Assembly: GCA_036005185.1 (NCBI GenBank)
Contig: DASYQS010000008.1
Location: 91,866-155,865, forward strand
Length of the DNA stretch: 64,000 nt
Direction: 5' to 3'
From: VBAU01 sp036005185
Lineage (GTDB): Bacteria > Bacteroidota > Bacteroidia > Chitinophagales > Chitinophagaceae
The notes under the pieces are model-generated. The model searched no databases, was not told where the DNA came from, and was given only the letters and a program-made list of their open reading frames with translations. How positions within the stretch are numbered: position 1 is the stretch's first letter; each line of letters begins with the position of its first letter. Made by a program: the position numbers and the translations under genes. Shown here piece after piece: positions 57,641 through 64,000 of the stretch.

Positions 57641-59062
57641 ATGAAAGCAACATCTGCCTTACTAATCTTATCCCATGCCATTTTTTTATTTGCCTGTAAA
57701 AAGGAATCTTTTATTACAAGCCCTGATGCCCAAGTAACGGTTACAGTTGATAGCTTAAAATACGATACGGTTTTTACAACAGCCGGTTCTATTACCCAAG
57801 CCTTCAAGATCATCAATGAAAATAATCAGAAACTAAAAATCTCATCGGTTAAATTGATAGGAGGAAGCTCTTCTTCTTATAAAATCAATGCAGATGGTTT
57901 TACAGGGCCTGAAATAAATGATCTTGAGGTTGCCGCTAACGATAGTATTTATGTTTTTGTTTCCGTGGTCATAAATCAAAACACCAACAATCTTCCTTTT
58001 GTAATCAGGGATAGTATTATGATCAATTACAATGGTACCGATCGTTGGGTGCAATTGGAGGCTTGGGGGCAGAATGCGCATTTCTTCCGTAATAAACGGA
58101 TTTCTGCAAATGAAACATGGACAAATGACTTGCCGTATGTAATACTCGGCTCATTATACGTTGAACCTGACAAAATTCTCACTATTGATAAAGGCTGTCG
58201 CATTTATGTGCATGCTGATGCGCCTATTATTGTTGACGGCAGTTTGCAAATAAACGGATTAAAAGATTCAACTGATCGTGTTTACTTCCGGGGCGACCGC
58301 CTTGATGATCCCTATAAAGATTTTCCGGCATCTTGGCCAGGCATTTTTTTCGGAACCAGCAGCAAGGACAATATATTTAATTATGCAGTTTTAAAAAACG
58401 CTTATCAGGCTATTGCGGCACAGGACCTTGCATCTAATGCGCCTAACCCAAAAGTTACATTGAACGAATGTATCATTGATAATGCTTATGATGCAGGTAT
58501 CATTACGCTTAATTCAAGTGTATATGGCCGGAACTGCTTAATAAGCAATTGCGGAAAAAATTTATACTTATTAAAGGGCGGTAATTACCAGTTTGTTCAT
58601 TGTACAGTAGCCAGCTATTCTAATAATTATATTTTGCATAAGGATCCCGTTTTATTTGCAAGTAATTACATTATTGCAAACAATGTTCCCCAGCCAGCTT
58701 CTCTTACAGCCTTATTTCGAAATTGTATTTTTTGGGGAGAAGGCGGATTTTTGGATGATAGCGATGAAGTTGTTATTGCCAAAAATCCATCAGCAGGTCT
58801 CAATGTAAATTTTGATGGTGTTTTGTGGAAAATTCAAAAAACCAACCCCACAAGCATTTCCGGAGTTACCGCTAATGGAATTATAAATAATCAGCCTCCG
58901 CTGTTTGATAGTATAAATGTTTCAAAAAGATATTATGATTTTCGCTTGCAAGCAAGCTCTCCTGCAAAAGATAAAGGGGTTAATGCAAGTATAACGATTG
59001 ATCTTGACGGAGCTTCTCGTCCCGTTGGTCCTCCTGATCTTGGATGTTATGAAAAACATTAG
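57641..59062 (+). CDS. Parallel beta-helix lipoprotein
   Basis: 473 residues from ATG 57641; ATG 57635 is the close alternative. MKATSALLILSHAIFLFAC is a lipoprotein signal. Residues about 30-140 form an Ig-like domain, then a right-handed beta helix of irregular rungs (YVEPDKILTIDKGCRIYVHA, CIIDNAYDAGIITLNSSVYG, CTVASYSNNYILHKDPVLFA). The end, DGASRPVGPPDLGCYE, is the choice-of-anchor Q motif often seen after such helices. Surface-exposed binding or polysaccharide-related roles are possible; no catalytic residues can be named. Confidence 0.82.
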   Translation: MKATSALLILSHAIFLFACKKESFITSPDAQVTVTVDSLKYDTVFTTAGSITQAFKIINENNQKLKISSVKLIGGSSSSYKINADGFTGPEINDLEVAANDSIYVFVSVVINQNTNNLPFVIRDSIMINYNGTDRWVQLEAWGQNAHFFRNKRISANETWTNDLPYVILGSLYVEPDKILTIDKGCRIYVHADAPIIVDGSLQINGLKDSTDRVYFRGDRLDDPYKDFPASWPGIFFGTSSKDNIFNYAVLKNAYQAIAAQDLASNAPNPKVTLNECIIDNAYDAGIITLNSSVYGRNCLISNCGKNLYLLKGGNYQFVHCTVASYSNNYILHKDPVLFASNYIIANNVPQPASLTALFRNCIFWGEGGFLDDSDEVVIAKNPSAGLNVNFDGVLWKIQKTNPTSISGVTANGIINNQPPLFDSINVSKRYYDFRLQASSPAKDKGVNASITIDLDGASRPVGPPDLGCYEKH

Positions 59063-59133
59063 GCAACTTTGAGGAAACAATGACCGTTTTCAGTCGTAAC
59101 ATTCTTAACTTTATTATCCAAAAAAATTTAGAG

Positions 59134-59652
59134 ATGAAAACATTATTGCTCGCACTGGTACTTTCAGCCACCTTAACCGGATCGTCTATCTATGATTTTA
59201 AAGTTCCTGGCCTTATGGGAGGTACGATCAATTTAGCCGATTACAAGGGTAAAAAGATCATGATCGTGAATACAGCATCGAAATGCGGCAACACTCCCCA
59301 GTATAAAGACCTTGAAGCATTATATGAAAAGTACAAAGATAAACTGGTGATCATTGGTTTTCCAGCTAACAACTTTGGCGCACAGGAACCTGGTACCAGC
59401 ACTGAGATTCAAGAGTTTTGTACAAAAAATTATGGTGTTACATTTCCTATGGCCGAAAAAGTTTCGGTAAAAGGCGATGATATTGATCCTCTATTCAAAT
59501 ACTTAGTTGATGAAGCAGGCAAGTTGGGCATTCAAGATCCTATTAAATGGAATTTTACAAAGTTCTTGCTTGATGAAAAAGGAAATTTGATAACTGTTAT
59601 TCATAACAAAGTGAACCCGATGAGTCAGGAAGTATTGAAGTACCTCAATTAA
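59134..59652 (+). CDS. Glutathione peroxidase family protein
   Basis: 172 residues from ATG 59134, with a short hydrophobic N-terminus that may be a signal peptide (MKTLLLALVLSATLTGSSI). The active-site motif MIVNTASKCGNTPQYKDLE has cysteine in place of selenocysteine, GFPANNFGAQEPG supplies the glutamine, and KWNFTKFLLDEKG the tryptophan and asparagine of the catalytic tetrad. Bacterial members usually take electrons from thioredoxin. A strong bidirectional terminator follows. Confidence 0.93.
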   Translation: MKTLLLALVLSATLTGSSIYDFKVPGLMGGTINLADYKGKKIMIVNTASKCGNTPQYKDLEALYEKYKDKLVIIGFPANNFGAQEPGTSTEIQEFCTKNYGVTFPMAEKVSVKGDDIDPLFKYLVDEAGKLGIQDPIKWNFTKFLLDEKGNLITVIHNKVNPMSQEVLKYLN

Positions 59653-59692
59653 GGATCAAAATTTTTGGTACGTCTGCTGAACAGGCAGAGAC

Positions 59693-59722
59693 AAAAAGGA
59701 AATCAACGTTGATTTCCTTTTT
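59693..59722. terminator. Bidirectional terminator after glutathione peroxidase
   Basis: The perfect palindrome ggaaatcaacgttgatttcc (59698-59717) is flanked by five A and five T, giving a hairpin with U-run on either strand. Confidence 0.85.
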
Positions 59723-59790
59723 GTTTATCAACGATAAAACATTGTTTCCTATCTTTCGTCCAGTGTTTACAATCGGGTAACCTCGGGTTT

Positions 59791-60999
59791 ATGCAATTTT
59801 CTGAAATTATAGGTCAAACGGAAATCAAGCATCAGCTTGTTGAAATGGTTCAGCACAACCGTTTAAGCCATGCCTTGTTGTTTTTAGGTAAAGAGGGAAA
59901 TGGTTCATTGTCTCTGGCAATTGCATTGTCGCAATTTTTAACTTGTGAAAAAGCAAATCCAAGGCAGATCAAAAATTCCAACGCTTCTTTATTTGGCGAG
60001 ACTCCTATTCAGAACTCAGAACTCAAAACTCAAAACTTTGATTCCTGTGGCACTTGCTCATCCTGTATAAAAGCTCAGCAGCTTATTCATCCCGATATTC
60101 ATTTCTCGTACCCGGTTGTGACAAAAAAGTCGGGTTCACCGCCAATTAGCACTGATTATATTTCTGAATGGCGGGAATTTGTTAAGTCATATCCTTACGG
60201 AAATGCATATGACTGGCTTCAATTTATCGGCGCCGAGAACAAACAAGGAAATATTACAGCACAAGAATGCAATGATATCATTCGCAAACTAAACTTAAAA
60301 AGCTTTGAAAGCGAGTACAAGATCCTCATTTTATGGATGCCTGAATATTTGGGTAATGAAGGAAATAAATTATTAAAGCTGATTGAGGAGCCGCCCCAAA
60401 ACACCTTATTTATTTTAGTAGCAGAAAATGAATCATTGATCTTACCCACTATCGTTAGCCGTTGCCAGTTAATAAAGATTCCTTCTTTAGAAATTAAAGA
60501 GGTTGAGGAAGCTCTTATTAATCGCAATAAAACGAATGTGGACGCAGCTAGGCAGGCCGCGAGTGTAAGCGAAGGCAACTATCGTGAGGCCTTGCAACTT
60601 GTTCAGCATGCTGAACAAGATTGGCAAGCCCTGCTGCGTGAATGGCTGAATGCTATTTTAAAAACCGGTCCCGCGGCGCAAACTAAATGGGTGGAAGAAA
60701 TAAGTCGCCTGGGCCGCGAAAGACAAAAGCAATTTTTCCGTTATTTTAATCACCTCCTCGAACAGGCCATCCGTTTTAAACTAATGGGAGAAAATATCTA
60801 CTTACCTGAGAACGAAAAGGATTTTGCTAACCGCCTGAACCGGATAGCCGACATTGCTCAGCAACAAGCCATTATCGAAGAGCTTGACAAAGCAGCCTAT
60901 TATATTGAGCGTAACGCCAACGCTAAGATCCTGTTCCATGCCCTCACAATTAAGCTTTATCACATCATTCAAGACAAAATTGTATTTTTGGTCAGTTGA
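59791..60999 (+). CDS. holB: DNA polymerase III delta' subunit
   Basis: 402 residues. Clamp-loader subunit of replication. FSEIIGQTEIKHQLVEMVQH, SHALLFLGKEGNGSLSLAIA (degenerate P-loop, as in delta'), the zinc module SCGTCSSCIKAQQLIHPD, ILIL WMPEYLG region, and KLLKLIEEPPQNTLFILVAE with SRCQLIKIP identify it. Between the P-loop helix and the zinc module lies PIQNSELKTQNFDS (residues about 72-85), encoded by a 7-bp tandem array, where homologues I know have other linkers. A TATCTTTC upstream (59750) is a near match to a promoter box. Confidence 0.93.
   Translation: MQFSEIIGQTEIKHQLVEMVQHNRLSHALLFLGKEGNGSLSLAIALSQFLTCEKANPRQIKNSNASLFGETPIQNSELKTQNFDSCGTCSSCIKAQQLIHPDIHFSYPVVTKKSGSPPISTDYISEWREFVKSYPYGNAYDWLQFIGAENKQGNITAQECNDIIRKLNLKSFESEYKILILWMPEYLGNEGNKLLKLIEEPPQNTLFILVAENESLILPTIVSRCQLIKIPSLEIKEVEEALINRNKTNVDAARQAASVSEGNYREALQLVQHAEQDWQALLREWLNAILKTGPAAQTKWVEEISRLGRERQKQFFRYFNHLLEQAIRFKLMGENIYLPENEKDFANRLNRIADIAQQQAIIEELDKAAYYIERNANAKILFHALTIKLYHIIQDKIVFLVS
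60008..60035. repeat. 7-bp tandem repeat array within holB
   Basis: Four heptamers (ttcagaa, ctcagaa, ctcaaaa, ctcaaaa), related to the aattctg array at 44861 read on the other strand, and encoding IQNSELKTQN. Confidence 0.75.
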
Positions 61000-61075
61000 G
61001 GGTGAAAGGTAAGTGGGAAAGATAAGAGGAGAGTGAGTTTTGCGAGAAATATTATTGAGTCATCTTATATAACTA

Positions 61076-61169
61076 TATTCAACTTTCGTTGTGTCACTCA
61101 CTTCATCGTTCTGTAATTCTAATCAGCAATGGTGAGCAGCATTCCAGGTGCACAAGTGTGCGACGCAAC
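61076..61169. repeat. Dispersed repeat copy 2 with inverted end
   Basis: The left part, tattcaactttcgttgtgtc, repeats 14751-14770 with one change. At 61154-61169 the sequence aagtgtgcgacgcaac is an inverted, nearly exact copy of the part that follows in copy 1, so this copy forms a loose hairpin of about 94 nt. The surrounding gap 61000-61262 holds no gene; its first 40 nt are a purine-rich, weakly heptameric stretch. Confidence 0.55.
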
Positions 61170-61262
61170 AGGTGATAAATAGGATTACTTCTGCTGGCTT
61201 CATAATTATTCCTCTCTTAAGTTGGTTACAAAAGCTTTTGTCATAAATCGAAAATTTAAAAA

Positions 61263-62480
61263 ATGGGTTGCGGAAGTTGTGGCGTTAAACCAAATGGATG
61301 TAAAAGCAATGGCGGTTGCAGTACAGGAGGCTGTAATCGTTTAAATACCTATGACTGGCTGTATAATATGCCCGATTCAGATATTGACAGTGGCTGTAAA
61401 GTGATTGAGATTTCCTTTAACAATGGCAGCCGCAAAGATTTTTTTCGCAATGTAACCTTGCAGCAATTTGAAAAAGGCGATTTGGTAGCGGTAGAAGGAG
61501 TAAGTGGGTTTGATGTAGGGGAAGTGTCTTTGACAGGCGAGATCGTTCGGTTGCAAATGAAGAAAAGAAATGTAAAAGAGGAAAACCCCGAAATGAAAAA
61601 ACTGCTGCGTCGGGCCAGTAGTCGTGATCTTGAAATTTGGAAGCAAAATAAGGCGAGGGAGCCGCAGGCAATTATTCGCAGTCGCGCGATCGCCAAACAA
61701 TTAAAGCTGGAAATGAAGATCAGCGAAGTGGAGATGCAGGCAGACGGACGCAAAGCGACATTTTTTTACATAGCCGATGGCCGTGTTGATTTTCGCGAAC
61801 TGATAAAAGTATATGCCAGCGAATTTAAGCTCAAGGTTGAAATGCGACAGATCGGCGCCAGGCAGGAGAGTGCAAAGGTAGGAGGCATTGGCAGTTGCGG
61901 CCGTGAACTTTGTTGCGCTACTTGGCTCACCGATTTTAGGTCGGTAAATACAGCAGCGGCCAGATATCAAAATCTTTCTATCAATCAAACAAAGCTTAGC
62001 GGTCAATGCGGCCGTTTAAAATGTTGTTTGAATTATGAGCTGGATACTTACTTGGACGCATTACAACATTTTCCTGAAAACTGTGATACCATTCAAGTCG
62101 CAAAGGGAACAGCTAACCTGATTAAAAAGGATATTTTCAAAAACCTGATGTGGTATATGCTGCCTGACAGCAGCAAGCAATACCCGCTCACCATTGAAAG
62201 GGTTCGGAAAGTAAAATCACTAAATGAACAGGGCGTTATTCCTGAAGAGTTGGAGGCAGTAGAGCTAACATCTTCAAAACCAAAAGAAGTTGAACCGGAG
62301 TTTGTAGATGTGGTGGGACAAATAAGTTTGCGGACCTTGGAAAAAACAGACAAAAAAAGAAAACAGCAAAAGCAACAACAAAAACCTCAGCAAAAACAGC
62401 AAGACCCTCAACAACAAAAAGGTCAGCAAAATCAACCCGGCAAGCAAGGAGGACAGCGGCCACCCCAAAAAAGGAAATAA
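61263..62480 (+). CDS. ricT: PSP1-domain protein (RicT/YaaT family)
   Basis: 405 residues. The N-terminus is cysteine-rich (MGCGSCGVKPNGCKSNGGCS). The PSP1 core carries LKVEMRQIGARQESAKVGGI, then CGRELCCATWLTDF and LSGQCGRLKCCLNYELDTYL, the cysteine signature of RicT. In Bacillus, RicT with RicA and RicF binds [4Fe-4S] clusters and affects RNase Y-dependent RNA processing; the role in Bacteroidota is untested. The last 50 residues are a Gln/Lys/Pro-rich disordered tail (KQQKQQQKPQQKQQ). Located after holB, a usual order. Confidence 0.92.
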   Translation: MGCGSCGVKPNGCKSNGGCSTGGCNRLNTYDWLYNMPDSDIDSGCKVIEISFNNGSRKDFFRNVTLQQFEKGDLVAVEGVSGFDVGEVSLTGEIVRLQMKKRNVKEENPEMKKLLRRASSRDLEIWKQNKAREPQAIIRSRAIAKQLKLEMKISEVEMQADGRKATFFYIADGRVDFRELIKVYASEFKLKVEMRQIGARQESAKVGGIGSCGRELCCATWLTDFRSVNTAAARYQNLSINQTKLSGQCGRLKCCLNYELDTYLDALQHFPENCDTIQVAKGTANLIKKDIFKNLMWYMLPDSSKQYPLTIERVRKVKSLNEQGVIPEELEAVELTSSKPKEVEPEFVDVVGQISLRTLEKTDKKRKQQKQQQKPQQKQQDPQQQKGQQNQPGKQGGQRPPQKRK

Positions 62481-62498
62481 ACCTTTATTCAAGGGATC

Positions 62499-64000
62499 TC
62501 ATTTTTTTGAAATTTGCGATTTGTCATTCGAAGCTTTATTAGCCACATTATAAATAGCATCCTGAATCTTTCCTCTTATGCTCATTTGTAAAAGCTTTTC
62601 ATTATTGATCACTGACTGTACCCGATTGGAAAAAAAGATGTAAACAATATTTGACCTGGGATCTACCCATACACAGGTTCCTGTAAAACCGGTATGCCCA
62701 TAAGTTTCCGGAGAAACTGATGCCGAAGGGTAAGGCTGTTTTCTTGAATTGTTATCCTTTTCGGGTTTATCAAATCCATATCCCCGCCTGCTGATATTGC
62801 TGTGATAAGCTGTAAACAGTTGGATTGTTTTTGATTTTAAATAACGTTTGCCGTCGTAAGTTCCGCCATTCAACAACATTTGATATAGTTTGAAAAGATC
62901 CTGAGCATCGGAAAACAAACCTGCATGGCCTGCTACGCCGCCAAACAAGGAGGCGCTGAAATCATGAACATCGCCCCGAAGCAGTTGCCAGCGAAATAAT
63001 TTGTCTTCTTCTGTCGGCACGATTTGATTCAAAGGAAACCTTTCCCGCGGCTTAAAACCTGTTGTCTTCATACCCATTGGTTCGTAAAACATTTTCTGCA
63101 CATATTTTTCCAAAGGCATATTAGAAACTGCTTCAACTATATATCCCAGAAAAATAAAACCCACATCGCTATAAACATATTTGTGTGGAGGACCTAGCTT
63201 GCTATCCAGAATTTGTTGTCTCATCGTGTCGAGCCAATCATTTCTCAGGTATAAATTATCCGCGACACGAATATTGAATCCATGCTTTTCTGTTGATAAA
63301 AGAAAAGTATCCGGCCGATGTGTGATAGAGTCCCTCACATATTTATAAAAGAGAACATCGGGAATAAGTCCGGCCTGATGAAGTAAGATATCTTCAATCT
63401 TTAATTTTGCTTTATCCGTTCCTCTTGTCCATGGCAAATAATCGCCCAGGGTTTTATTTAATTTGATTTTTCCTTGTTCATACAGCTTCATAACTGAAAC
63501 AGTAGTGGCTGAAATTTTTGTAACTGAGGCCAGATCAAAAATGCTTTCAGGCCTCATTAGTGTTGAAGCAGGGTTAAACTGATAATGGCCATATGTTTTT
63601 TGATAAATGACCTTGCCGTCTTTAGCCGCCAATACTACAGCGCCGGGAAATGCTCCTTTATCGAGTGCATCGGTGACAATTGAATCAACCTGGTAATAAT
63701 TATTGTAAGCATAGTTATATACTGAAGGTGTAAAAGCTGAATATCCATATTTGTATTCTCCAATCGAAACGGGCAATACTCCTTTTGCAGTAATATCACC
63801 CGCATAAAGATCTGCAGCAGCATATTGAGTTATATCGTCATCCTGATAGCAGGCAACCAAATATGGTGCAGACAAAAAGTTTTTTATGGCAAGCACATTT
63901 CCAAAAACAAAATTTTTTGTGGGGAACTGCTGCAGTTTATTAAAAAAATCTATGGCAGCATTGCTAATATCGTAATTGTTTGCGGGGCGCAAATTGTAAT
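62499..64000 (-). CDS. GH3/serine hydrolase fusion, C-terminal part (cut by right edge)
   Basis: The frame is open to the right edge; the listed start-like TTG near 63992 is internal. About 500 residues are visible. The first 110 look like the end of a glycoside hydrolase family 3 C-terminal domain (VLPVSIGEYKYGYS). The rest is a beta-lactamase/penicillin-binding-type serine hydrolase: SIFDLASVTKISATT with SxxK, KYVYSDVGFIFLGY with the Tyr motif, and YGHTGFTGT in the KTG position. Bacteroidota encode such fusions of about 1000 residues, probably acting on cell-wall fragments. Lies convergent with ricT. Confidence 0.85.
   Translation of the reverse strand, partial: YNLRPANNYDISNAAIDFFNKLQQFPTKNFVFGNVLAIKNFLSAPYLVACYQDDDITQYAAADLYAGDITAKGVLPVSIGEYKYGYSAFTPSVYNYAYNNYYQVDSIVTDALDKGAFPGAVVLAAKDGKVIYQKTYGHYQFNPASTLMRPESIFDLASVTKISATTVSVMKLYEQGKIKLNKTLGDYLPWTRGTDKAKLKIEDILLHQAGLIPDVLFYKYVRDSITHRPDTFLLSTEKHGFNIRVADNLYLRNDWLDTMRQQILDSKLGPPHKYVYSDVGFIFLGYIVEAVSNMPLEKYVQKMFYEPMGMKTTGFKPRERFPLNQIVPTEEDKLFRWQLLRGDVHDFSASLFGGVAGHAGLFSDAQDLFKLYQMLLNGGTYDGKRYLKSKTIQLFTAYHSNISRRGYGFDKPEKDNNSRKQPYPSASVSPETYGHTGFTGTCVWVDPRSNIVYIFFSNRVQSVINNEKLLQMSIRGKIQDAIYNVANKASNDKSQISKK

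Noticed and set aside
61000..61040. Purine-rich stretch after holB as a clear heptamer array
   Set aside because: A 7-bp phase can be drawn but matches between units are poor, so I count it only as possible background.
1..64000. tRNA, rRNA or tmRNA genes
   Set aside because: I scanned the intergenic regions for cloverleaf arms, the T-loop consensus and rRNA motifs and found none; a covariance search would be the proper test.

Overview
The window is a chromosomal segment of a member of the Bacteroidota, most likely a Chitinophagaceae-like bacterium (inference from gene content; no rRNA is present to test it). Supporting signs are the AT-rich sequence, start codons almost never preceded by a Shine-Dalgarno motif, many promoters of the Bacteroidota form TAnnTTTG just upstream of genes, the gliding genes gldD and gldE next to ssb and mutY, a CarB without the allosteric domain, a DUF5777 barrel, DUF3109 and GIN-domain proteins, and the 31-codon COX24-like ribosomal gene before rng.

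Layout. 1-9400: the end of a secreted metzincin-type protease, tatC, rpiB, a secreted M28 peptidase, then on the minus strand a deoxyhypusine-synthase-like gene, gatB coupled to a TlpA-like lipoprotein, and a two-PDZ periplasmic protein. 9471-23017: M28 peptidase and alaS, a repeat-rich gap, M23 peptidase, MerR regulator, a thioredoxin-fold protein, an MscS channel, a minus-strand run (beta-propeller-like protein, lpxH, a hicBA toxin-antitoxin pair, GGCT-like protein, lutC), ftsH and rsfS. 23188-31403: birA, DUF5777 protein, bcp, a large M23 protein, a 69-codon small ORF, carB and a DinB-like protein. 31404-34150 is the one clearly accessory stretch: an unknown gene, an arsR-VOC-SRPBCC operon with visible operators, two integron attC-like inverted repeats, and a decayed gene. 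34170-45051: GIN lipoprotein, an ECF42-type sigma factor with its DGPF partner, a YncE/phosphoesterase fusion, comEC, purH, a frameshifted ompH and a polysaccharide-deacetylase-like gene. 45065-54142: lutB, DUF3109, gldD-gldE, ssb, mutY, HU, TPR, COX24-like gene, rng. 54267-64000: YugP peptidase, radA, comF, a beta-helix lipoprotein, glutathione peroxidase, holB, ricT, and the C-terminal part of a GH3/serine-hydrolase fusion cut by the right edge.

The most unusual feature is a set of short repeats that ignores gene boundaries. Tandem 7-bp arrays (one 8-bp) occur at a dozen places. Some lie between genes, often supplying a stop codon or abutting a start. Others lie in frame inside proteins: three in one deacetylase-like gene, one in HolB, one in AlaS. 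A second class, hairpin elements with the peptide signature GxGPGxR or a perfect 8-bp stem, sits in frame in GatB, AlaS and CarB. The main heptamers read without stops in all three frames of one strand, which may explain how they persist inside essential genes. I regard this as the best candidate for something little described here.
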